This document shows positions 1 to 7,515 of a stretch of DNA of 61,219 nucleotides, in pieces. Within the stretch, counting starts at the first letter, position 1; the number at the start of each line of letters is the position of its first letter. The notes below the pieces were generated by a model. It did not search any database and was not told the DNA's origin. It saw nothing but the letters and a program-made list of their open reading frames with translations. Source of the stretch: Verrucomicrobiia bacterium (GTDB lineage Bacteria > Verrucomicrobiota > Verrucomicrobiia > Limisphaerales > DSYF01). The stretch is taken from contig DASTWL010000082.1 of assembly GCA_035765895.1 (NCBI GenBank), positions 1 through 61,219 on the forward strand, in the 5' to 3' direction. The position numbers were made by a program, and so were the translations under genes.

Positions 1-1
1 C

Positions 2-502
2 ACCGGCAACGTCACCCGCGGCACGACGATTTTGCAGGCCGTTCGCCAGTCCGTGGCGCCCGGCGTCACGGTCGATTATTCCCCGGATGGCGCGAATCTC
101 AGCGGAGCCGACGCGGTGGTGGTGGTGATTGGCGAGCAACCTTACGCGGAAATGAAAGGGGATCGCAGTGACCTGCACCTGCCCGCAGCGGATGTGGAAT
201 TGGTGCAGACCGCCAAACGGACGGGAGTGCCGGTTGTGACCGTGTTGCTCTCGGGCCGGCCGTTGGTGCTTGGAGATGCCCTGACCACCAGCGACGCCTT
301 CGTTGCAGCCTGGCTGCCCGGCACGGAGGGCTCGGGTGTGGCGGACGTTTTGTTGGGCCGTTACGCGCCCACCGGCAAGCTCCCCCGGGCCTGGCCGCGC
401 GACAACGCGCAGACCTCGGTGCTGGCGATGACGGAGCAGCCACCGCTCTTTCCCATCGGTTTTGGCCTGAGCTACGGGCATTTGGAAGCCGCCAGCCATT
501 AG
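2..502 (+). CDS. Glycoside hydrolase family 3 beta-glucosidase, C-terminal part (cut by window start)
   Basis: The reading frame is open from the first bases, so only the last 166 residues are present. They match the GH3 C-terminal alpha/beta sandwich. The segment GEQPYAEMKGD resembles the loop that carries the acid/base glutamate in plant and bacterial exo-beta-glucosidases. The late motifs LLSGRPLV, AAWLPGTEGSGVADVL and PIGFGLSYG are typical of this family. GH3 enzymes release beta-linked glucose or xylose from oligosaccharides, usually in the periplasm. The signal peptide and the nucleophile domain lie outside the window, so substrate and localisation cannot be judged. A strong terminator follows about 150 bp downstream. 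Confidence 0.9.
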   Translation, partial: TGNVTRGTTILQAVRQSVAPGVTVDYSPDGANLSGADAVVVVIGEQPYAEMKGDRSDLHLPAADVELVQTAKRTGVPVVTVLLSGRPLVLGDALTTSDAFVAAWLPGTEGSGVADVLLGRYAPTGKLPRAWPRDNAQTSVLAMTEQPPLFPIGFGLSYGHLEAASH

Positions 503-788
503 CGCAAAATTACCCCTTTGGGTAGGTAGGCTGTAGGCGGGGAGTTGGGTAGGTTCATGCGTTGTCTGCCCCACGGTGCGCTGGTTCGGTTGTCTGGCGG
601 ACGCGCCATTTTGTCAGGCAGAAGCCACTTTGGTTGGTTGGTTGGTTGATGGTAAGGCGGGAGTCATCTGGGGAGGTGACTCCCGCCGCTTTTTTTGACC
701 TGAACCTTGGCCGCCCGCGACAATCTCCGCTGTCGTCCGCCGCTGGAAGCTGCTAAAAACCCCGCGGCATGATGCGCTCTCAAATCCT
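503..788. other. Intergenic region with terminator
   Basis: No convincing gene is visible. The stretch holds a G/T-rich segment with the repeated tetramer ggtt and the terminator at 656-697. The remaining ~90 bp before the GTG start of the MlaE-type gene should contain its promoter, but no clear -35/-10 pair could be recognised. Confidence 0.5.
656..697 (+). terminator. Rho-independent terminator
   Basis: An 11-bp perfect stem (ggcgggagtca paired with tgactcccgcc) around a 10-nt loop is followed at once by gc and a run of seven T. It points rightward and would end transcription from the GH3 gene, isolating the lipid-transport operon. Confidence 0.85.
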
Positions 789-1652
789 GTGAACGACGCC
801 CCATCCACCCATCCTTCCGCCGCGGCCACGAGCCTGGCCTTACGGATGTCTTCGTCGAGGGCCGCCGCGCCTCGCATCGGGCGGGCATTTTTTCGATTCC
901 TCTTTACCGTGCGGGGCATTGGCGCATTCGCGCTGATTACACTGGGCGTCATGCTCAGCCAATTTGGCCGCGCCGCGCAGGTCATCCGGCCCTTGATCCG
1001 ACGGGAGGTGCTGCGTTCGGGCGTCCGGCTGCTGCCAATGTTCCTGTTTTTGGCGGCGGCCTTGGGCTTGTTGGTGATTGGTCAGGCGGTGTCCTGGCTG
1101 ACGCGCGTGGGGGCCGTCAATTATCTCGGTGTCGTGATGGTGGTGGTGGTCGTGCGCGAATTGGGACCGCTCATTACGGCGTTGCTGGTGCTGGCCCGGG
1201 TGGGCACCGCCAACGTGGTCGAACTGGGCACGGCGCGCGCCACCGGAGAAGTGGAGGCGCTGGAGGCCCTGGGCATTGATCCCGTGCATTACTTGGTCGT
1301 GCCACGTGTGGTCGGCATGGCGCTGGGCACGTTTGCACTGACGGTTTACCTCATCATCGGGGCGCTGCTCAGCGGTTACGTGTGGGCGTTTTTGCAGGAT
1401 GTGCCGTTGCGACCGGACCAGTATTTCGCGCAGCTCGCGTCGTCCCTGAGCTGGATTGATTTCGTTCTGCTGGCGCTCAAGACCGTTGCGTTTGGCAGCT
1501 TGATCGCCATGGTCACGTGTTACCATGGCCTGGCGCAGCCGTTGCGGCTGGAGGAAATCTCCCGGGCCACCGTGCGGGCCGTCGCCCAGACGGTGGTGGC
1601 CTGCGTGTTGATTGATGCCGTGTTCATCATCATCTATCTCGCCACGGCATGA
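789..1652 (+). CDS. MlaE-family ABC transporter permease
   Basis: Integral membrane permease of the MlaE/TTG2B family (287 residues), which with an ATPase and an MCE-domain protein moves phospholipids between inner and outer membranes. At least five hydrophobic segments are seen from about residue 36 onward. The family hallmarks are present: VVRELGPLITALLVLARVG, then ATGEVEALEALGIDP, the coupling-helix region that contacts the ATPase. The start is a GTG. The stop overlaps the next gene by 4 bp (ATGA), so the two are translationally coupled. The first ~30 residues are polar and probably cytoplasmic. Confidence 0.9.
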   Translation: MNDAPSTHPSAAATSLALRMSSSRAAAPRIGRAFFRFLFTVRGIGAFALITLGVMLSQFGRAAQVIRPLIRREVLRSGVRLLPMFLFLAAALGLLVIGQAVSWLTRVGAVNYLGVVMVVVVVRELGPLITALLVLARVGTANVVELGTARATGEVEALEALGIDPVHYLVVPRVVGMALGTFALTVYLIIGALLSGYVWAFLQDVPLRPDQYFAQLASSLSWIDFVLLALKTVAFGSLIAMVTCYHGLAQPLRLEEISRATVRAVAQTVVACVLIDAVFIIIYLATA

Positions 1653-2464
1653 CCCCGGTTCAATCCACCTCCACTCCGCCCGAGGCCTGTGCGCCGCGGA
1701 ATCCGGTCATCGACATGCAGGACGTTGCCTTTGCCTCGTTGCGCGATCCGCAAACGGTGGTGGCCGAACAGGTCAACTGGCGGGTGGAAGCCGGCGATTT
1801 CTGGTGCGTGGCCGGGCTGCACGGCGCGGGGAAGAGCGACCTGCTCATGTTGGCCGGCGGCGTGATGGCCCCCCAGCGCGGCGCCTACGAGTTTCTGGGC
1901 CAGACCATGCCGCTCTTTGCCGAGGAACAACTGACGCACCGTTTGAAAATCGGACTCGTCTTCGAGGGCGGACGGTTGTTCAGCCAGTTGACCGTGGCCG
2001 AAAACATCGCGTTGCCCTTGCAATATCACCGGAATTGGGCGGCGGCGGAAGCGGCGGCGGCCGTGGCCGCCCTGCTGGAACTCATGGAGCTTGGGCATTG
2101 CGCCCACCGTTTGCCCGGCGTCATCGGGCGCAACTGGGCGCGGCGGGCGGCTTTGGCCCGGGCGCTGGTGCTTCAGCCGGAAGTGTTGTTGCTGGATGCC
2201 CCGCTGGCGGGGCTGGATTTGCGTCAGCAGAACTGGTGGTTCCAGTTCTTGAATCAGCTTTCGCATGGCCATCCCGGCTTGGGCGGCCGGCCGGTGACCT
2301 TGGTGGTGACGACGGCCAATCTGCACGACTGGCAGGGCCACGCACGCCAGTTCGCGCTGCTTGAGCATCGCCGTTTTTATCCCCTCGGCGATTGGGCGGC
2401 GGTGGAGCGTTCGGAGCATCCGCTCGTGCGGGAACTGCGCACGCCGCCCGTGACGAACATTTGA
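1649..2464 (+). CDS. MlaF-like ABC ATPase with degenerate catalytic motifs
   Basis: By position this should be the ATPase subunit that powers the MlaE-type permease (271 residues). The Walker A motif is intact (GLHGAGKSD). The other catalytic elements have decayed: the Q-loop reads LVFEGGRLF (Q to E), the LSGGQ signature is replaced by VIGRNWARR, Walker B is followed by alanine instead of the catalytic glutamate (LLLDAPLAG), and the H-loop lacks its usual histidine (VVTTANLHDW). The frame is open and overlaps mlaE by 4 bp, so it is not an ordinary pseudogene. It may bind ATP without hydrolysing it, or a second ATPase may pair with the complex. Family membership is clear; activity is doubtful. 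Confidence 0.8.
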   Translation: MTPVQSTSTPPEACAPRNPVIDMQDVAFASLRDPQTVVAEQVNWRVEAGDFWCVAGLHGAGKSDLLMLAGGVMAPQRGAYEFLGQTMPLFAEEQLTHRLKIGLVFEGGRLFSQLTVAENIALPLQYHRNWAAAEAAAAVAALLELMELGHCAHRLPGVIGRNWARRAALARALVLQPEVLLLDAPLAGLDLRQQNWWFQFLNQLSHGHPGLGGRPVTLVVTTANLHDWQGHARQFALLEHRRFYPLGDWAAVERSEHPLVRELRTPPVTNI

Positions 2465-2526
2465 CCCCGGCCCGCGGATTTGAAACCGTTCCCTCCAACA
2501 ACGCCCCGCCAACGGGCAAACCCATA

Positions 2527-3702
2527 ATGGCCCTGCAAGATCTGACACCGCAGTTGCGCACCCGCCTGAGCCGGATGGAACGGGCGGTCGGCTGGTTTGT
2601 GTTGCTGGCCGCGGCGCTGCTGGTTTTCGGCTTTGGCTACTACATCTACCAGACGGCCGCGCGCAAAGGGTGGTTCATCCAGAAGATCAATTACCAGACC
2701 TCCCTGGCCAACGCCACGGGATTGAAACAGGGCGACCCGGTCATGTTGATGGGGTTCAACGTCGGCGAAATCACGCGCATCGAGGCCAACGGACCCTGGG
2801 ATTATTATGGCGTGACGATCTACTTTCGCGTGAAGGCGCCTTACTTCGGTTACATTTGGAGCGATTCGAAAGTGAAAGTCGCGGGCGCGGACTTCCTGGG
2901 CAATCGCATGCTCGAAGTGACCAAGGGCCGGCAAGGACTTCCCACCGTGGCGGAAAACACCAACAAGGTGGCCGTGGGCGTGCTCAAGGAAAAATACCTG
3001 CGTCAACAGCTCAAGGATTTGCAGGACCAGCAAACGTCGTTGGAAACCGCCCTCGCGCAACTGAACCACGCGGCCGCCACCAACCAGGCCGATTTCTATG
3101 GCGGCCTGGCCGAGGCCAAACCCTACTGGCTCGAGCCCGCTGAATCGCCCGCCGTCACCGAACGCCTGGAGACCGTGATCAATCAGGTTGAAACCGCGCT
3201 GCCCAACGTGCTGCGACTTACCAACCAGCTGGCGCAGGTGCTCGAGAATTCCGCCCACGCGACCTCGAACCTCAACCTCGTCGCCGTCAGCGCGCGGCCG
3301 GCCGCGGAGAATCTGGCCAGCTTGTCGGCGCAGTTGCGGGGCCCGGGGGCGTTGGGCGAATGGGCATTGCCGCCGGGCGGTGCCGCGCAGCTCGGCGCCG
3401 CCTTGACCAACGCCAACGTGCTGCTCGCCAACACCGACACCAATCTCGCGCAACTGGCTGCGGAACTCAGCCGGTCGCTCGACAGCCTGGCCAACATCAC
3501 CAGCAACCTGAATGCGCAGGTCCAGGGCAACAGCAATCTCGTGCAGGAAGTTTCCGACGTCATCCTGCATAGCGACGAATTCGTGCAGGGACTCAAACAT
3601 CATTGGTTGCTGCGTTCGGCCTTCAAGACGCCCAAGACCAACGAACCGCCCGCCAGTCCGCAGGGCGTATTGCACGCGCCCAACGATCCGTTCCAAAAGT
3701 GA
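2527..3702 (+). CDS. MCE-domain (MlaD-like) lipid-binding protein
   Basis: A single-pass membrane protein of 391 residues with an N-terminal anchor (about residues 19-41, ending FGFGYYIYQ), then an MCE domain (residues ~55-150, with ATGLKQGDPVMLMGFNVGEI). A long helical tail rich in Asn, Ala and Gln follows. MCE proteins form periplasmic rings or tubes that carry lipids. ATG 2527 is preferred because the anchor begins soon after it; the frame stays open upstream but that part is low-complexity and overlaps the ATPase gene. The tail is long for MlaD (about 180 residues) and closer to the elongated forms that bridge the periplasm. Third gene of the lipid-transport operon. Confidence 0.85.
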   Translation: MALQDLTPQLRTRLSRMERAVGWFVLLAAALLVFGFGYYIYQTAARKGWFIQKINYQTSLANATGLKQGDPVMLMGFNVGEITRIEANGPWDYYGVTIYFRVKAPYFGYIWSDSKVKVAGADFLGNRMLEVTKGRQGLPTVAENTNKVAVGVLKEKYLRQQLKDLQDQQTSLETALAQLNHAAATNQADFYGGLAEAKPYWLEPAESPAVTERLETVINQVETALPNVLRLTNQLAQVLENSAHATSNLNLVAVSARPAAENLASLSAQLRGPGALGEWALPPGGAAQLGAALTNANVLLANTDTNLAQLAAELSRSLDSLANITSNLNAQVQGNSNLVQEVSDVILHSDEFVQGLKHHWLLRSAFKTPKTNEPPASPQGVLHAPNDPFQK

Positions 3703-3771
3703 ACGTGCCGGGCGCGCGGCCGCGGCGGGAAATGCCATTGCCAGCGGCGGTTCGAGTGGCAAGATTACGGT

Positions 3772-4395
3772 ATGAACTCCCCGCAGTTCTCGGATGGTCG
3801 GCGCGTTGTTTCGGCTGACGGCTTCTCGCTCATTGAGATGCTCATTACGCTGACGCTCATCCTCATCATGTCCGTGATGCTTTACGGCTTCGGCTCGCGC
3901 AGTCATCAGCAGACCCAGAAGCGCGCCTGCGAAAAAAATCTCCAGAACATCTACCTCGCCCTCGACATCTATGGGAAGGAACACGACGGCGCGTTGCCCG
4001 AGGCGGCGGATGCGGCCACCAGCGAGGTGCCGCTGGCGCAACTGGTGCCGCATTACACTGTGGCTTCGGAAGATTTCATCTGTCCGGGCAGCAAGGACAA
4101 GGCGCTGCCGAACGGCGAATCATTCGCGGACCGCCGGATCAGTTACGCCTATTTCAAGGGCCGCAAAACCTCCGATGCCAATGCTCTGTTGATGAGCGAC
4201 CGACAGATCAACACGCTCCCCAAGCCAGCCGGCGCGCCGGTGTTTTCCACCGATGGCAAACCACCAGGCAATAATCACCACAAATACGGGGGCAATTTTC
4301 TGTTCACGGACGGTCATACGGAATCTTCCGGCCCCAAGGCGCCGTTCGTGATCGCGTGGCCGACCAACGTGACGCTGTTGAATCCCAAATCCTGA
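3772..4395 (+). CDS. Pseudopilin-like protein (type IV/II prepilin cleavage domain, H-x9-DG)
   Basis: The N-terminus carries a prepilin peptidase site and hydrophobic helix (GFSLIEMLITLTLILIMSVM, residues ~19-38). A globular domain with DIYGKEHDGALPEA follows, and a C-terminal HHKYGGNFLFTDGH motif. This arrangement is characteristic of the very numerous pseudopilins of Planctomycetes and Verrucomicrobia, whose role is mostly unknown. The protein would be inserted in the inner membrane, processed before F-S-L-I-E and methylated. It has 207 residues. The next gene begins 5 bp after its stop, so they are probably co-transcribed. Confidence 0.85.
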   Translation: MNSPQFSDGRRVVSADGFSLIEMLITLTLILIMSVMLYGFGSRSHQQTQKRACEKNLQNIYLALDIYGKEHDGALPEAADAATSEVPLAQLVPHYTVASEDFICPGSKDKALPNGESFADRRISYAYFKGRKTSDANALLMSDRQINTLPKPAGAPVFSTDGKPPGNNHHKYGGNFLFTDGHTESSGPKAPFVIAWPTNVTLLNPKS

Positions 4396-4400
4396 AACGC

Positions 4401-6854
4401 ATGAAGATCCAGTGCAGTTGCGGGACCAAGGTCGCGTTCGACGTCACGCCGGGCATGGCGACGAATCCGGTGCAGTTCATCTGCCCGAACTGCGGACTCG
4501 ACAGTTCAGCCATGGTAAACCAGCTCATCCGGCAGGAATTGGGAGTGTCTGGCGCCGCGCCTGCGCCCGTTCCCCGACCGGCCGCGGCGCCGCCACCCGT
4601 GCCGCCGCCGATGCCGGGCAAACCGGCAATGCGCGTTGCACTGGCTTCGTCGGCGCCGGCCAGCGCCACGCCCGCGCTGGACGCGTCTCCGGGCAAGGAA
4701 TTTTGCCTCAAGCACCCCGGCAAGCTCGTCGCGCACAAGTGCCTGGTGTGCGGCAAGGCAATGTGTCCGGATTGCATGGCGTTGTTTGGCTACGTGTGTT
4801 CACCGCTGTGCCGCAGCAAGGCCGAGGCACGCAAGCTGGACATTCCGGTTTACGCGCAGCAGAAGAGCGCGGTCGAGGCCCGGCGTTGGCGGAAGACGGG
4901 CTTGGTGGCCGGCAGCGTAGGCGGCGTGGTGGCGCTCCTGGCTGGCTTCTGGTTTTGGTATGCGTGGTTTGGGTCGGTGCCCAACGTGGCATTTGCAATG
5001 AGCTTTCCCAACAAGGTCAGCGCCGGCGAAGTCCGGCTCGCAGGCACGGATCAACTCGTGTTTCTCCACGGTGCGGACCTGGGTCGCATCGACCTGAAAT
5101 CGAAGCGCCAGCTCTGGTCCCTGCCGCTGGTGGATCGCAAGACGTTTGTTCCGGAAGCCGAACAAACCATCAAGCAGCTCGAAAAGGCCCGGGATCGTTA
5201 CAACGCGACGGCCGAAGATCCGGAGGATTTCAAAATCCCGCCGCTCGACAAAATCGTGGATGAGCTGGTGGAGAGCGCCATTGAGGGATTGAAGCTGGTG
5301 GTGGCCGGCCAGAACGTCTGGGTGCTCTCGGGCGACTCGCTGACGCGTTACGAATGGGACACCGGCAAACCCGCGCAAACCATCAAGCTCGCGGGCGCAG
5401 GTCTTGGAATGCGGCGCGAAGGGAACGAACTGCTCCTCACCGAGCCCAGCGAGGATCTGACCAGCGAAACCACGCTGCACATCAATCTGGTGACCGGTGA
5501 AAGCTCCAAAACTACGATCGAAAAACCGCTGCCGCCAAAGCTGGTTGAACTGCTGACGGCGGCGACCAATCGATCCACGCGGGCCGGCACCAAAGTCAGT
5601 CGGGCGTCATCCGCCCGGGTGTCGGCCACGACCGCAAAAGTGGTGGCCGCCAATGCTGCGGCCCGTCCCAGCACGCCGCTGGATCCGCAACGGATCGCCG
5701 CCCAGACGGAAAACATGTCCTTCGCCGCGAAGGTTGCCCTGCCGGCGTTGCTGGCCAACGCGCGCCACCAGCAGGAACTGGCGGCCGAAATGGCGGGCAC
5801 CTCGGGCGCCAAGCCGACGCCACCAACGGAATTGGACCAAGCCATTGCCGAATGGGACGACACCCAGATGATTCCCACTCCTGAAGGGCCGGTGCAGTTC
5901 ACCCGCACGCTGCTGGAGCGCAAAATGGTCACGCGTGAGGCCATGAAAGCACCACCCAAAAAATCGGCGCTCAACGGTAACGTGTCCGCCGCCGATTCCA
6001 TGGCCGTGGCCAATGAAATGCTCAACGAGATGCAGCGCGACCGCGGGTCCACCGTGACTGAGGACCAGAGTCGCTACCGCGTGACGCTGAAACGCGCGGG
6101 CAAGGATGTCCCGGTTTGGACCGGGGAAGTCGCGGGGCCGCCGGCATTTTATCCCCTGCAGACGGTGGACATCCTTACGGCCGGAGCCACGGCCATCGCG
6201 TTGGACCACGCCAACAAAAAACTCTGGCAGGCGCCGCTCAATTTCCCGGTGCACGGCAACTGGGAGGAGTGGGACGCCGCCGAAGAACCCGGCGCGCAAA
6301 GTTCCGGGCTCGGCCCTTGTGTTGAGCGTAGCGACACGATTTACATCTTTGATCAAGGCTCGCTGGCGGCATTTGACCGCACGACGGGCGCGGCCCGCTG
6401 GCGCCTGCCGTCCGTGGGCATCAGCGGCCTGTGGTTCGATGACAGGGGAATGCTTTACGTGAACACCACCACGGCGAGCCCGGACAGTATCCGCTATTCA
6501 AGGCAGATTGATATCAGCAACCAGGCGTTGTCGGAGATTCTCAAGGTCGATCCCAAGACGGGTAAAACGCTCTGGAGCTGCACCGGGGCGAAGCATATTT
6601 GCTACTTGTGGAAGCAATACCTGTTCACCACCGACTCCAATCCCGGTCCGGATCCGGAGGGGGACGGACTGGGAATGACGACGGGATTGGAAACGCCCGC
6701 ATTCCTGCGCATCCGGCGTATCGACGCGGGCTCCGGCCGGATTCTTTGGGAGCACGTGCAGAAGCGGTGTCCGCTCGACATCCAGTTTCACGAGAACACG
6801 ATTCAGCTGCTCTTCAAAAACGAAGTGCAGGAGCTGAAGTTCGTCGTGCTGTAA
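4401..6854 (+). CDS. Membrane protein with two zinc-binding modules and a PQQ-like beta-propeller
   Basis: A modular protein of 817 residues. Residues ~3-33 form a zinc ribbon (CSCG...CPNCG). A Pro/Ala linker leads to a B-box-like cysteine/histidine cluster at ~95-135 (CLKHPGKLVAHKCLVCGKAMCPDC). A transmembrane helix follows (about 165-190), then an outer region with blades such as FDQGSLAAFDRTTGAARWRL and VDPKTGKTLWSC, typical of PQQ-like propellers. The topology implies cytosolic zinc modules and a periplasmic propeller. No PQQ dehydrogenase catalytic residues were recognised, so it is more likely a scaffold than an enzyme. ATG 4401 sits just downstream of the previous stop; an upstream in-frame start would overlap that gene. 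Confidence 0.75.
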   Translation: MKIQCSCGTKVAFDVTPGMATNPVQFICPNCGLDSSAMVNQLIRQELGVSGAAPAPVPRPAAAPPPVPPPMPGKPAMRVALASSAPASATPALDASPGKEFCLKHPGKLVAHKCLVCGKAMCPDCMALFGYVCSPLCRSKAEARKLDIPVYAQQKSAVEARRWRKTGLVAGSVGGVVALLAGFWFWYAWFGSVPNVAFAMSFPNKVSAGEVRLAGTDQLVFLHGADLGRIDLKSKRQLWSLPLVDRKTFVPEAEQTIKQLEKARDRYNATAEDPEDFKIPPLDKIVDELVESAIEGLKLVVAGQNVWVLSGDSLTRYEWDTGKPAQTIKLAGAGLGMRREGNELLLTEPSEDLTSETTLHINLVTGESSKTTIEKPLPPKLVELLTAATNRSTRAGTKVSRASSARVSATTAKVVAANAAARPSTPLDPQRIAAQTENMSFAAKVALPALLANARHQQELAAEMAGTSGAKPTPPTELDQAIAEWDDTQMIPTPEGPVQFTRTLLERKMVTREAMKAPPKKSALNGNVSAADSMAVANEMLNEMQRDRGSTVTEDQSRYRVTLKRAGKDVPVWTGEVAGPPAFYPLQTVDILTAGATAIALDHANKKLWQAPLNFPVHGNWEEWDAAEEPGAQSSGLGPCVERSDTIYIFDQGSLAAFDRTTGAARWRLPSVGISGLWFDDRGMLYVNTTTASPDSIRYSRQIDISNQALSEILKVDPKTGKTLWSCTGAKHICYLWKQYLFTTDSNPGPDPEGDGLGMTTGLETPAFLRIRRIDAGSGRILWEHVQKRCPLDIQFHENTIQLLFKNEVQELKFVVL

Positions 6855-6884
6855 GCCCCGCGCGGCCGCCCGCACCGTCCCACT

Positions 6885-7466
6885 TCACGCCGCCACCTTG
6901 CCGGCCAGAATGTCCCGCACGTCAATCGCCTCCATGCCCGCGGCGCGGATGGCCTGCATGCCCAGGTCGGTGTCCTCGTAAGCGCGGCACAGTTTGGGCG
7001 CAACGCTGATGCGTCGGGCGGCTTCGAGAAAAATGTCCGGTGCCGGTTTTTGGTTCACCACATCTTCACTGGTGACCACGGCTTTGAACAATCGGCGCAG
7101 GCCAAGGTGTTCCATGACCTGCTCGATGACGCGATGGGTGCCACCGGTGGCCACGGCCATGGGCAGTTTTTCGTGGTGGCGATGCGCGATGTCCACTACT
7201 TCGGGAATGATTTCCACCTCCGGCAGGCGCGCGAGAAAGGCAAGTTCCTTTTCCTTCGCAATGGCGAGGTGATCCACCGCACGACCCTGCTCGGACGCGA
7301 GCATTTTGATGATGTCGCGCGAGGGCACGCCGCCCAACGAGTAGAGGCGTTCGCGGGTCAGGTTGAAGCCGTGACGCTGCGCAATGATTTCCCATGCCTG
7401 CCAGTGCAGGGGCATGGTGTCAGCGAGCGTGCCGTCGAAGTCGAAGATTAATCCTTGCGGATGCAT
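6885..7466 (-). CDS. HAD-superfamily phosphatase (beta-phosphoglucomutase-like)
   Basis: A 193-residue HAD hydrolase. Motif I is FDFDGTLADT (nucleophile and general acid aspartates). A cap domain follows (LHWQAWEIIAQRHG), then motif II (AVATGGTHR), the motif III lysine (NQKPAPDIF) and motif IV (YEDTDLGMQA). This set is typical of the beta-phosphoglucomutase/phosphoglycolate phosphatase subfamily, which acts on sugar phosphates in the cytosol. The exact substrate cannot be read from the sequence. The start at 7466 places the motif I strand just after the initiator. It lies 49 bp downstream of the polyphosphate kinase gene on the same strand. Confidence 0.88.
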   Translation of the reverse strand: MHPQGLIFDFDGTLADTMPLHWQAWEIIAQRHGFNLTRERLYSLGGVPSRDIIKMLASEQGRAVDHLAIAKEKELAFLARLPEVEIIPEVVDIAHRHHEKLPMAVATGGTHRVIEQVMEHLGLRRLFKAVVTSEDVVNQKPAPDIFLEAARRISVAPKLCRAYEDTDLGMQAIRAAGMEAIDVRDILAGKVAA

Positions 7467-7515
7467 GTCGTCGTGAATCGTCGCGAAAGAATCAAGCCCG
7501 CGCAAGTCGCCGAAT

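Noticed and set aside
2377-4053. 558-codon open frame opposite the MCE gene
   Set aside because: Same reason: MCE domain and pseudopilin motifs on the + strand are decisive.
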